A DNA stretch of 6,633 bases from an uncultured Dietzia sp. GTDB lineage: Bacteria > Actinomycetota > Actinomycetes > Mycobacteriales > Mycobacteriaceae. Shown one piece after another: positions 1 to 6,633 of the stretch. Below the pieces are notes generated by a model. That model did no database searches. It had not been told where the DNA came from and saw only the letters and a program-made list of their open reading frames with translations. How positions within the stretch are numbered: the first letter of the stretch is position 1; each line of letters begins with the position of its first letter. A program made the translations under genes and the position numbers. The stretch lies in assembly GCA_946570335.1 (NCBI GenBank), contig CAMNYG010000074.1, positions 1-6,633 of the forward strand. The letters run 5' to 3'.

Positions 1-198
1 CGAGGAGTCGCCCCCGTTCCATACCCGCCGATAGCGGGCCCGCCGACACCTCTGCAGCCGACGGCCCCCGCTCCTGGGCCCGAGTCTCCGGCGCCCGCCG
101 CCCCGGCGGAGCCCGCGACCGAACCCGTCGCTCCCGCCCCCGCGTCACCTGACGCCGAGAGCGACACCCTGGCCCCCGTGCCGGGACAGCCCTTCTGA
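1..198 (+). CDS. 3' end of a Pro/Ala-rich protein in the FtsL position (partial)
   Basis: An open frame enters from the left edge in frame 1 and ends at TGA 196-198, leaving the last 65 residues. About 22 of these are proline and 14 alanine, mixed with Thr, Ser and a few acidic residues, ending in PVPGQPF. No catalytic motif, membrane segment or coiled coil is visible in this part. In mycolic-acid actinobacteria the gene directly before ftsI/pbpB encodes an FtsL-like bitopic membrane protein with a proline-rich extracytoplasmic C-terminus (Rv2164c in Mycobacterium tuberculosis). The tail and position fit that protein, which would act with FtsB and FtsQ as a divisome scaffold. The frame stops 25 bases before ftsI on the same strand, consistent with one operon. 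The FtsL identity is inferred from context, because the diagnostic TM and coiled-coil region lies outside the window. Confidence 0.65.
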   Translation, partial: RGVAPVPYPPIAGPPTPLQPTAPAPGPESPAPAAPAEPATEPVAPAPASPDAESDTLAPVPGQPF

Positions 199-210
199 TC
201 GCCAGACCGT

Positions 211-216
211 GAAAGG
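211..216 (+). promoter_or_regulatory. Ribosome binding site for ftsI
   Basis: GAAAGG lies 7 bases before ATG 224, a good Shine-Dalgarno distance. It overlaps the in-frame alternative start GTG 209, which has no comparable purine tract upstream. This favours ATG 224 as the start. Confidence 0.6.
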
Positions 217-223
217 CCACTCG

Positions 224-2137
224 ATGACCGATCGACGCACCCCGGGATCGGGCGGACGGGCACCCTCGGTGTCCTCGCGCGGTGCGCAGCCGGCAGTCGG
301 ACGGCAACCGAACCGGTCCGGACGCATTCGCACCACCGCCTCCACGGATCGTCGATTCACGTTCATGCGGACGATGTTCGCCATCATCATGGTGATCGCG
401 CTGACCAAGCTGCTGTGGGTTCAGACGATCGGCGGCACCGAACTGGCGGCCCGCGCGGAGAGTCAACGGCAGGTCCACGAGGTGCTGCCCGCGACGCGCG
501 GCTCGATCGTCGACATCAGCGGTGATCCGATCGCGTTCACCCGCGAGGCCCGCGACCTGTCCATCCAGCCGGCCGTTGAGAAGGCCAACGCCGAGGCGCG
601 ACGCGAACTCGACAGTTCCAAGCCGTCCTGGGACGAGTTGGCCGAAGAGATCGCCGACGAGTTCGTGAAGGTCCTCGGGGACTCCGTCGACGGCGACGAG
701 ATCAAGGCGAAGCTCTCCTCTGGCGGTGAGTTCACCTACCTCGTCCGTAACGTCGACGTGACCCAGGCCAACGCCATCACGAAGAAGTACCCGATGATCG
801 GCGCCGAGCGTGTCGACATCCGTGAGTACCCCGGAGGTGCACTCGCCGCGAACGTCGTCGGTGCCACGACAAAGAGTGACGAGGGCAAGCTCATCGGTCT
901 CCAGGGCATCGAGGCGTACTTCAACGACGTCCTCGATGGTGAGGACGGGCGTCAGACCTTCGACCGCGCGCAGGACAACACCGTCATCCCGGGGACGCTC
1001 CGCAACGTCACCGAACCGCGCGACGGCGACACCGTCAGGCTCACGCTTGACGCCGACCTGCAGTGGCACGTCCAGAAGACCATCCAGACCGCCAAGGACT
1101 CCTCGGGTGCGGAGACCGCCTCGGCTGTCGTGCTGGACGCCCGGACCGGTGAGGTCCGGGCGATGGCCAACGACAACACCTTCAACCCGGCTGTGGGGGT
1201 CGGGGCCGAGCTCGAGCGTGGTGCAGATCTCGGGAACCCGGCGATCACCTCGCCGTTCGAGCCCGGGTCGGTGCAGAAGATCATCACCGCCGCTGCGGCG
1301 ATCGAAGCCGGACTCACAGACCCCGAGGAAGTTCATTCCGTCGACGGGAGTATCAGCATGGAGGGCGTGACGGTCTCCGACGCCTGGCAGCACGGCCCCA
1401 CCCCGTATACGACCACCGGCATCTTCGGTAAGTCGTCGAACGTCGGCACTCTGATGCTCGCACAGCGGGTGGGGAAGGAGTCGTTCTCCGAGTATCTGGA
1501 GAAGTTCGGGCTCGGCCAGCGGTCAGGGATCGCCCTCGCCGGCGAATCCGAGGGTCTCGTTCCCGATCTGCAGAACTGGCAGGGAGGGACGTTCGCCAAC
1601 CTTCCGATCGGCCAGGGCCTGTCCATGACCACTCTGCAAATGGCGGGGATCTATCAGACCATCGCCAATGACGGGGTGCGTGTCCCGCCGCGGATCGTCG
1701 CCGAGCAGATCGGACCCGACGGCACGCGAGTGGAGGCCGAACGGCCCGAGGGTGAACGAGTGGTGAGCGAGGAGACCGCCCGCACCGTCCGGGACATGTT
1801 CCGCTCCGTCGTCCAGTCCGGCCCCGGTGCGCAGGTCGGGACCGGTCCGCAGGCCGCGATCGCGGGCTATCAGATCAGTGGTAAGACCGGTACGGCCCAG
1901 CAGATCGACCCGTCCTGCTCGTGCTATTCCAACTCGCGTTACTGGATCACCTTCGCCGGAATCCTGCCGGCCGACGACCCCGAGTACGTGATCGCGGTCA
2001 TGCTCGACGCGCCGCAGCAGGGCGTCCTCGGAGCCTCCGCGGCACCGGTGTTCCACGACATCGCCTCCTGGCTGATCAACAGGGACAACATCCCGCCGTC
2101 CGCCCCTGCGCGCGAACTGGTCCTGCAGGCGCAGTGA
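224..2137 (+). CDS. ftsI: Septal peptidoglycan transpeptidase FtsI (PbpB, class B PBP / PBP3 type)
   Basis: This 637-residue class B penicillin-binding protein cross-links stem peptides in septal peptidoglycan, working with the FtsW glycosyltransferase. Residues 1-48 form a basic, disordered cytoplasmic tail. Residues about 50-70 (from MFAIIMVIAL) form a single membrane anchor, giving an N-in, C-out topology. The PBP dimerisation domain begins near residue 88 with PATRGSIVD and extends to about 235. The transpeptidase domain spans about 290-615 and has all three active-site motifs: SVQK with nucleophile Ser349 and Lys352, SSN at 404-406, and KTGT at 554-557. There are no C-terminal PASTA repeats, as in mycobacterial PbpB, and the length is close to that family. 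ATG 224 is preferred for its ribosome binding site; GTG 209 would add five residues. A CSC motif (Cys565, Cys567) follows the KTGT box. The gene sits between the FtsL-position protein and murE, the usual dcw order. Identification is very secure. Confidence 0.97.
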   Translation: MTDRRTPGSGGRAPSVSSRGAQPAVGRQPNRSGRIRTTASTDRRFTFMRTMFAIIMVIALTKLLWVQTIGGTELAARAESQRQVHEVLPATRGSIVDISGDPIAFTREARDLSIQPAVEKANAEARRELDSSKPSWDELAEEIADEFVKVLGDSVDGDEIKAKLSSGGEFTYLVRNVDVTQANAITKKYPMIGAERVDIREYPGGALAANVVGATTKSDEGKLIGLQGIEAYFNDVLDGEDGRQTFDRAQDNTVIPGTLRNVTEPRDGDTVRLTLDADLQWHVQKTIQTAKDSSGAETASAVVLDARTGEVRAMANDNTFNPAVGVGAELERGADLGNPAITSPFEPGSVQKIITAAAAIEAGLTDPEEVHSVDGSISMEGVTVSDAWQHGPTPYTTTGIFGKSSNVGTLMLAQRVGKESFSEYLEKFGLGQRSGIALAGESEGLVPDLQNWQGGTFANLPIGQGLSMTTLQMAGIYQTIANDGVRVPPRIVAEQIGPDGTRVEAERPEGERVVSEETARTVRDMFRSVVQSGPGAQVGTGPQAAIAGYQISGKTGTAQQIDPSCSCYSNSRYWITFAGILPADDPEYVIAVMLDAPQQGVLGASAAPVFHDIASWLINRDNIPPSAPARELVLQAQ

Positions 2138-2212
2138 CCGATGCCCGGCAGGGTAGCGTGTAGCGGGTTCAGGGGAGGTTGCGAGCAAGGAGAGGCAGGG
2201 CGAGAGCAGGCG
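2138..2212 (+). other. 75-base ftsI-murE intergenic gap
   Basis: This is the largest non-coding stretch in the window. It contains a short direct repeat, GTAGCG at 2153-2158 and 2160-2165, and a purine-rich run AAGGAGAGG at 2187-2195. The frame of murE is open through it from ATG 2141, but the 24 residues this would add (starting MPGRVACSGF) look like nothing in the MurE family, and ATG 2141 has no ribosome binding site. I see no terminator hairpin and no convincing promoter; TAGCGT at 2154-2159 fits the loose actinobacterial -10 pattern TANNNT but has no -35 partner. Confidence 0.6.
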
Positions 2213-3772
2213 ATGATCACAGCCGCACAGTTGGCCGACGCGGTGCAGGCCGCGGTCCTCGGTGACAGGGCGGGCGCCGATGTCGACCTGGCCGGTGCCA
2301 CCGTCCGTGCACAGGACTCGGGCCCCGGAACCCTCTTCGCAGCATTGCCCGGTGCACGGGTCCACGGGGCCTCGTTCGGGTCTACCGCCATCGAGGCGGG
2401 AGCGTCCGCGGTGCTCACGGACCCGGAGGGGATCGGGCTCATGGCCGCGGTCGCCGACCGGGTTCCCGTCCTCGTCCATCCGGATCCGCGCTCGGTGCTG
2501 GGGACCGCGTCCGCGCTCGTCACCGGTGACCCTTCCGCGGACCTCGATGTCGTGGGGATCACCGGCACCTCCGGAAAGACCACCACCTCCTACCTCGTCG
2601 AGGCTGCGCTGGAAGGGTGCGGCGCGATCGCCGGACTGATCGGCACCACGGGCAGTCGGATCGCCGGACGGCCCCTGCCGAGTCGACTGACAACCCCCGA
2701 GGCGCCGGAGTTCCAAGCACTTCTCGCCCGGATGCGTGAGGAGAACGCCCGGGCGGTCGCGGCCGAGATCTCGAGCCATGCTCTCCGGCTCGGTCGAGTC
2801 GATGGAACCCGGTTCGCGGTGGGGGCGTTCCTCAATCTCTCGCAGGATCACCTCGACTTCCATCCGGACATGGAGGACTACTTCCGGGCCAAGTGCCGGC
2901 TGTTCGACGCCGAGGCCGACCTCGGCTCATCCGTGCGACCCGCGGAGCGGGCGGTCGTCGTGGTGGACGACGAGTGGGGGCGGCGGCTGAGCGAGATGCG
3001 ACCGGATGCGGCGACGGTGTCGGCCGAGCCGGGCGCGACGGCCGACTGGACGGCGGGGGAGTCCGTCACCACCGAGCAGGACACCCAGCGCTTCACCGTC
3101 CACGGCCCAGAGGGGTTCAGCGCCGAAGTCGAGTTGCCGATCCTGGGTCGGTTCAACGTGGCCAACGCGTTGGTGGCGCTCGCGATCGTCGATGCTCTCG
3201 GTGTCGACGTACACGCCGGGGCCGCAGGGTTGCTCCATGTCCGTGTGCCCGGACGGCTCGAGGCGGTGGTCCGGGGTCAGGATTTCCGTGTGCTGGTGGA
3301 CTACGCGCACAAGCCCGGTGCGGTGGCCGCGGTCCTCAGGTCGGTCCGCGCGCAGGCCATCGGTCGGATCGCGGTGGTCCTCGGCGCCGGCGGTGACCGG
3401 GATTCGAGCAAACGAGCGCTCATGGGCGCGGCGGCGGCCGAGGTCGCCGATCTGGTCGTGGTGACCGACGACAACCCGCGAACCGAAGATCCGTCGTCGA
3501 TCCGGGCCGCGGTCCGGGCGGGCGCGGAGTCGGCGGCGGGGGACCGTACGCAGGTTCTCGAGATCGGCGATCGTGGTGCCGCGATCGGCGCCGCGATCGA
3601 CTGGGCGCGCACCGGCGACGTCGTGGTGATCGCGGGCAAGGGACACGAGACGGGCCAGGAGGTCCACGGAATCGTGCATCCCTTCGACGACAGGGCACGC
3701 GCAGCAGAAGAACTCATCAGACGTCTTGGAAGCACCGCCCGGAAGGGCGAGACGGAGGGCAGCTCGTCATGA
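2213..3772 (+). CDS. murE: UDP-MurNAc-L-Ala-D-Glu:meso-DAP ligase MurE
   Basis: This cytoplasmic ATP-dependent ligase adds meso-diaminopimelate as the third residue of the peptidoglycan stem peptide. From ATG 2213 it has 519 residues, normal for the family. The N-terminal UDP-substrate domain covers about 1-110. The central ATPase domain starts with the P-loop GTSGKTT at 118-124 (Lys122). It continues with TTPEAPE at 160-166, ISSHAL near 186-191, DHLDFH at 212-217, and Lys227 in YFRAK, the position of the carbamylated lysine. The C-terminal ligase domain has GRLE near 347, DYAHKP at 363-368, GAGGDRD near 391-397, DNPR at 420-423 and GKGHE at 475-479. DNPR is the known signature of meso-DAP specificity, so the wall should be DAP-type. 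The start is set by homology: the only other in-frame candidate is ATG 2141, and the best Shine-Dalgarno match (2187-2192) lies 20 bases before ATG 2213, unusually far. The gene ends in a 4-base overlap with murF. Confidence 0.97.
   Translation: MITAAQLADAVQAAVLGDRAGADVDLAGATVRAQDSGPGTLFAALPGARVHGASFGSTAIEAGASAVLTDPEGIGLMAAVADRVPVLVHPDPRSVLGTASALVTGDPSADLDVVGITGTSGKTTTSYLVEAALEGCGAIAGLIGTTGSRIAGRPLPSRLTTPEAPEFQALLARMREENARAVAAEISSHALRLGRVDGTRFAVGAFLNLSQDHLDFHPDMEDYFRAKCRLFDAEADLGSSVRPAERAVVVVDDEWGRRLSEMRPDAATVSAEPGATADWTAGESVTTEQDTQRFTVHGPEGFSAEVELPILGRFNVANALVALAIVDALGVDVHAGAAGLLHVRVPGRLEAVVRGQDFRVLVDYAHKPGAVAAVLRSVRAQAIGRIAVVLGAGGDRDSSKRALMGAAAAEVADLVVVTDDNPRTEDPSSIRAAVRAGAESAAGDRTQVLEIGDRGAAIGAAIDWARTGDVVVIAGKGHETGQEVHGIVHPFDDRARAAEELIRRLGSTARKGETEGSSS
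3754..3759 (+). promoter_or_regulatory. Ribosome binding site for murF
   Basis: GGAGGG lies inside the last codons of murE, 9 bases before ATG 3769. It supports a start that overlaps the murE stop codon. Confidence 0.75.
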
Positions 3773-5274
3773 TCGACCTCACCCTCGGTGAGATCGCCGG
3801 GATAGTCGGCGGTCGATTGGTCGGAGGTGACCCGTCAACGGCCGTCACCGGTTCCGTCGAGTTCGACTCCCGCCGCGTGCAACCCGGTGGTCTCTTCCTC
3901 GCCCTGCCGGGTGAGCGGGTCGACGGTCACGACTTCGTCACCAGGTCCCTGGATGCGGGTGCGGCTGCGGCACTGGTGGCCCGCGAGGTCGAGGGGGCGA
4001 CCGGCGCGCAGATCGTGGTGCCGCCGGTCGACCGGCGTGAGACCAAAGCGATGGCCCTGGCTGCTGACACCGACGGGTCGGGAGCGGCCGTCCTCGCGGC
4101 GCTCGGGTCTCTCGCCCGGGCCAGCGTCGACAGGCTGGTCGACGAGCACGGTCTGACGGTGGTCGGGGTGACCGGCTCGTCGGGTAAGACCAGCACCAAG
4201 GATCTGATCGGTGCAGTGCTGTCGGCGGCCGGCACGGTCGTGGCGCCTCCCGGATCGTTCAACAACGAGATAGGCCATCCCTGGACCGCGCTCCGCGCCG
4301 ACGAGTCCACGGATTTCCTGGTGCTGGAGCTCAGCGCCCGTGCTCCCGGCAACATCACCGAGCTGGCGGCCGTCGCGCCGCCGCGCATCGGTGTGGTGCT
4401 GAACGTGGGTACCGCGCATCTGGGTGAGTTCGGTTCCCGCGACGTGATCGCCGCGACGAAGGGCGAGCTCGTCGAGGCCCTGCCGTCGGCCGCCGACGGA
4501 GGCGTCGCCGTGTTGAACGACGACGACGACCGGGTCGCGGCGATGGCCGGACGCACCTCGGCGGACGTGGTACGTGTCGGGCTCGGAGCCGCGGCGGACG
4601 TTCGAGGAGAGAGAATTTCCCTCGACGACGAGGCCCGGCCGTCCTTCCGTCTGATGACGCCGCGAGGGGAGGCCGATGTGGCCCTTCGAGTGCACGGCGA
4701 GCACCAGGTGGGCAATGCCCTTGCCGCCGCGGCGGTGGGTCTGGCCTGCGGAATGGACGTCGAACAGATCGCCATCGCGCTCGGGACGGCGGAGGCGGCC
4801 TCCGAGCGCCGGATGGACGTCCGTGTCACCGCGGACGGGGTCACGGTGATCAACGACTCCTACAACGCCAACCCCGATTCGATGCGGGCGGCGCTGAAGT
4901 CCCTGGCCGTGATGGCCCGGGCCGGCGGCGGCCAGCGTCGGACGTGGGCGGTCCTGGGCGAGATGGCCGAACTCGGGGACGACTCGGTGATCGAACATGA
5001 TCTCGTGGGGCGGTTCCTCGTCCGACTGGACGTGTCGCAGTTGGTCGTGGTGGGCCACGGTCGCCCGCAACGGGCCCTGTTCCAGGGCGCGGTGCAGGAG
5101 GGCTCGTGGGGCTCGGAGGCGGAGCACGTGGGAGACGTCGCGGAAGCCCTCGCGATCCTCGACGAGCGCGTGGAGCCGGGCGACATAGTCCTGGTCAAGG
5201 CCTCGTCAGCCGTCGGATTGTGGAGCGTCGCGGAGCACCTGCTCGCGGCGCGTGGTGAGGAGAACCAGCAGTGA
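3769..5274 (+). CDS. murF: UDP-MurNAc-tripeptide:D-Ala-D-Ala ligase MurF
   Basis: This cytoplasmic Mur ligase joins the dipeptide D-Ala-D-Ala to UDP-MurNAc-L-Ala-D-Glu-meso-DAP, completing the soluble pentapeptide precursor. It has 501 residues, a normal actinobacterial length. The N-terminal substrate domain includes [18 protein letters not shown] near 32-49. The central ATPase domain has the P-loop TGSSGKTS at 135-142 (Lys140), FNNEIGHPW at 164-172, the nucleotide-site region [12 protein letters not shown] at 212-223, and the conserved Lys231 in ATKGEL. The C-terminal domain has the MurF hallmark [11 protein letters not shown] at 362-372, followed by LGEMAELG near 396-403 and a KASSAVGLW segment near 477-485. 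ATG 3769 shares bases with the murE TGA, and a strong ribosome binding site lies 9 bases upstream, indicating translational coupling. The 3' end overlaps mraY by four bases. The NDSYNANP motif separates it from MurC, MurD and MurE, so the call is secure. Confidence 0.97.
   Translation: MIDLTLGEIAGIVGGRLVGGDPSTAVTGSVEFDSRRVQPGGLFLALPGERVDGHDFVTRSLDAGAAAALVAREVEGATGAQIVVPPVDRRETKAMALAADTDGSGAAVLAALGSLARASVDRLVDEHGLTVVGVTGSSGKTSTKDLIGAVLSAAGTVVAPPGSFNNEIGHPWTALRADESTDFLVLELSARAPGNITELAAVAPPRIGVVLNVGTAHLGEFGSRDVIAATKGELVEALPSAADGGVAVLNDDDDRVAAMAGRTSADVVRVGLGAAADVRGERISLDDEARPSFRLMTPRGEADVALRVHGEHQVGNALAAAAVGLACGMDVEQIAIALGTAEAASERRMDVRVTADGVTVINDSYNANPDSMRAALKSLAVMARAGGGQRRTWAVLGEMAELGDDSVIEHDLVGRFLVRLDVSQLVVVGHGRPQRALFQGAVQEGSWGSEAEHVGDVAEALAILDERVEPGDIVLVKASSAVGLWSVAEHLLAARGEENQQ
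5257..5262 (+). promoter_or_regulatory. Ribosome binding site for mraY
   Basis: GAGGAG near the end of murF lies 8 bases before GTG 5271. This decides for the GTG start over the internal in-frame ATG 5283, which would be 20 bases away. Confidence 0.75.
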
Positions 5275-6362
5275 CCCAGATCATGATCGCCGGCATCGTG
5301 GCGTTCGTCGTGAGCATCTTCCTCACCCCGGTGCTCATCATCTACTTCCGTCGCCACGGCTACGGTCAGGAGATCCGGCTCGAGGGACCGCAGTCCCACA
5401 TGAGCAAGCGCGGGACCCCGAACATGGGTGGTCTCGCGATCCTCGCGGCGGTCTGGCTCGGATATATCGCCGCGGGCATCGTCGGCCAGGTCACCGTGGG
5501 TGGCGGGGGGTTCACCGCCTCCGGTCTGCTCATCCTGGGGCTGGCCACCGCGCTCGCGGTGGTGGGGATGATCGACGACGGACTCAAAGTCTTTAAGCGC
5601 CAGAACAAGGGCCTGGGCATCCTGTCCAAGACGGTCGGTCAGGTGGTGGCCGCGCTCGCGTTCGGCGTCCTGGTACTGCAGTTCCGCAATGCGGACGGCC
5701 TGACACCGGCCAGTCAGTCGCTCAGCTACGTGCGGGATTTCGTGGCGGTGACGTTCCCGGTCGTCGTCTTTCTCATCTTCATCGTGATCCTGGTCTACGG
5801 CTGGTCCAACGCGGTCAATTTCACCGACGGCCTGGACGGGCTCGCGTCGGGGTCGATGGCGATGGTCATGGGCACCTATGTGGTGTTCAGTTTCTGGCAG
5901 TTCCGCTACTCGTGCTTCTCCACCGCTCAGGGTGTGGACCTGTCGGGCTGCTACCAGGTGCGTGATCCGCTCGACATCGCCGTGGTGTGTTCGGCGGCGC
6001 TGGGTGCGTGTCTGGGCTTCCTGTGGTGGAACGCCGCGCCGGCCAAGATCTTCATGGGGGACACCGGTTCGATGTTCCTCGGCGGTATCGTCGCCGGCGT
6101 CTCGGTGGTCTCGCGCACCGAGCTGCTGATGGTCGTCGTGGGTGCGGTCTTCGTCATCGAGTTCGTCTCGGTGCTCATTCAGGTACTGGCGTTCCGTACG
6201 ACAGGCCGCAGGCCGTTCCGGATGACACCCATCCACCATCACTTCGAGAACGGGGGCTGGGCCGAGACCACTGTCACCATCCGGTTCTGGCTCCTGGTGG
6301 CGATCTCGTGTGGCCTGGCGATCGCGCTGTTCTACGGCGACTGGCTCGCGGCGTCGGCGTGA
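5271..6362 (+). CDS. mraY: Phospho-MurNAc-pentapeptide transferase MraY
   Basis: This integral membrane enzyme transfers phospho-MurNAc-pentapeptide from UDP to undecaprenyl phosphate, making lipid I at the cytoplasmic face of the membrane. It has 363 residues and about ten hydrophobic segments, the usual MraY size and topology. Cytoplasmic motifs appear in the expected order: [16 protein letters not shown] at 39-54, the aspartate pair in MIDDGLK (Asp102, Asp103), [15 protein letters not shown] at 180-194, FMGDTGS at 261-267 with Asp264, and the HHHFE box at 322-326. The Asp pair, Asp264 and the His box are known to be essential around the Mg2+ and UDP site. The predicted extracytoplasmic loop between TM6 and TM7 carries two cysteines, Cys215 and Cys227. 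The GTG start overlaps the murF stop as GTGA. All catalytic residues I can check are present. The family is the target of tunicamycin- and muraymycin-type nucleoside antibiotics. Identification is secure. Confidence 0.98.
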   Translation: MTQIMIAGIVAFVVSIFLTPVLIIYFRRHGYGQEIRLEGPQSHMSKRGTPNMGGLAILAAVWLGYIAAGIVGQVTVGGGGFTASGLLILGLATALAVVGMIDDGLKVFKRQNKGLGILSKTVGQVVAALAFGVLVLQFRNADGLTPASQSLSYVRDFVAVTFPVVVFLIFIVILVYGWSNAVNFTDGLDGLASGSMAMVMGTYVVFSFWQFRYSCFSTAQGVDLSGCYQVRDPLDIAVVCSAALGACLGFLWWNAAPAKIFMGDTGSMFLGGIVAGVSVVSRTELLMVVVGAVFVIEFVSVLIQVLAFRTTGRRPFRMTPIHHHFENGGWAETTVTIRFWLLVAISCGLAIALFYGDWLAASA

Positions 6363-6375
6363 GGGACGTCGAGCC

Positions 6376-6380
6376 GGAGA
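6376..6380 (+). promoter_or_regulatory. Likely ribosome binding site for murD
   Basis: GGAGA lies 8 bases before GTG 6389. It is the best-placed Shine-Dalgarno match among the three candidate murD starts, but the match is short. Confidence 0.45.
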
Positions 6381-6388
6381 ACGGTGGG

Positions 6389-6633
6389 GTGACGAGGGAG
6401 ATGACCGAGATCGATGTGCGTGCGCTGTCCGGCGCGCGGGTTCTGGTGCTGGGTGCCGGTGTGTCCGGCCCGGGTGCGGTGCGGATCCTCGACGCTCTCG
6501 GGGCGGAGCCGGTGGTCGCGGATTCCCGGCCGGAGGCGATCGAGCACCTGCGCGGGTCGCTGCCCGCGGGCGTGACGTGTGCGGGGGTCGACCTCGACCG
6601 CGCCGCCGAACTGCTCGCCGCCGAGCGGGACGG
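6389..6633 (+). CDS. murD: UDP-MurNAc-L-Ala:D-Glu ligase MurD (5' part, cut by window edge)
   Basis: About 81 codons are visible before the right edge. MurD adds D-glutamate to UDP-MurNAc-L-Ala in the cytoplasm, the step before MurE. The visible part is its N-terminal Rossmann-like domain. A first beta strand and glycine-rich turn, ARVLVLGAGVSGPGAVRIL, fit the GxGxSG pattern typical of MurD. A second strand, EPVVADSRPE, then an Asp-rich segment (GVDLDRAAELL) follow. The ATPase and ligase domains lie outside the window, so catalytic residues cannot be checked. Three in-frame starts are possible: GTG 6359, which overlaps the mraY stop as GTGA; GTG 6389, with GGAGA 8 bases upstream; and ATG 6401. 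I chose GTG 6389 for its ribosome binding site. Position directly after mraY is the standard place for murD in actinobacterial dcw clusters, with ftsW expected next. Confidence 0.88.
   Translation, partial: MTREMTEIDVRALSGARVLVLGAGVSGPGAVRILDALGAEPVVADSRPEAIEHLRGSLPAGVTCAGVDLDRAAELLAAERD

Noticed and set aside
2154..2159. TAGCGT as a promoter -10 element in the ftsI-murE gap
   Set aside because: It matches only the loose TANNNT pattern, and no TTGAC-like -35 lies 16-19 bases upstream.
2179..2188. Short palindrome TTGCGAGCAA before murE
   Set aside because: It has only a four-base stem with a two-base loop; it is too small to be a terminator or an operator I could support.
2141..2212. N-terminal extension of MurE from ATG 2141
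   Set aside because: The added 24 residues do not resemble MurE N-termini, and ATG 2141 lies four bases after the ftsI stop without a Shine-Dalgarno sequence.
1523..2863. Long open frame on the - strand opposite ftsI and murE (about 446 codons)
   Set aside because: It crosses the ftsI-murE junction antisense to both genes, shows no family motif, and has shadow-like composition.
3400..3430. MurE GGDRD-SSKR variant, lacking the glycine of the common GKR form
   Set aside because: Residues between GGDRD and KR vary among MurE families, and all residues known to be essential are present, so this is not evidence of altered function.
4602..4625. Inverted repeat TCGAGG / CCTCGA inside murF around a small AT-rich patch
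   Set aside because: It has a six-base stem with a 12-base loop inside a coding region and no poly-T tract; this is expected by chance in GC-rich DNA.
3835..5127. Long open frame on the - strand opposite murF (about 430 codons)
   Set aside because: It is fully antisense to a securely identified gene, is rich in Arg, His and Gly, and shows no recognisable motif. Long antisense frames are expected in GC-rich DNA with G/C third positions.
4860..6242. Long open frame on the - strand opposite murF and mraY (about 460 codons)
   Set aside because: It is an antisense shadow of murF and mraY. Its composition (runs of His, Asp, Arg and Glu) mirrors the hydrophobic codons of mraY read backwards, and no domain is visible.

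Overview
The window is GC-rich, uses mostly G/C in third codon positions, and reads entirely on the + strand. It is a segment of the actinobacterial dcw (division and cell wall) cluster. The gene order is the 3' end of an FtsL-position protein, then ftsI/pbpB, murE, murF, mraY and the 5' end of murD. Several details suggest a mycolic-acid-group actinobacterium (Mycobacteriales, e.g. a Dietzia-, Gordonia- or Mycobacterium-like organism): a proline/alanine-rich tail just before ftsI, an FtsI without PASTA domains, a MurE with a DYAHKP motif, and a MurF with an FNNEIGHPW motif. I cannot fix the genus by reading alone.

Layout: positions 1-198 hold the last 65 codons of a Pro/Ala-rich protein. After 25 bases, ftsI (224-2137) encodes the septal class B penicillin-binding protein. 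A 75-base gap, the largest in the window, leads to murE (2213-3772). murE overlaps murF (3769-5274) by ATGA, and murF overlaps mraY (5271-6362) by GTGA. murD begins around 6389, or possibly at 6359 in another GTGA overlap, and runs off the right edge.

The genes work in one pathway. MurD adds D-Glu, MurE adds meso-diaminopimelate and MurF adds D-Ala-D-Ala to the cytoplasmic UDP-MurNAc-peptide. MraY transfers the finished phospho-MurNAc-pentapeptide to the undecaprenyl carrier at the membrane. After later steps encoded outside the window, FtsI cross-links the resulting strands at the septum. The tight spacing and start/stop overlaps imply co-transcription and translational coupling.

I found no RNA gene, mobile element, CRISPR array, convincing terminator or foreign segment, and no sign of an undescribed system. 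All catalytic motifs I could check are intact. The points worth a second look are modest: two paired-cysteine sites in extracytoplasmic parts of FtsI and MraY, the low-complexity tail upstream of ftsI, the ftsI-murE gap, and ambiguous start codons.
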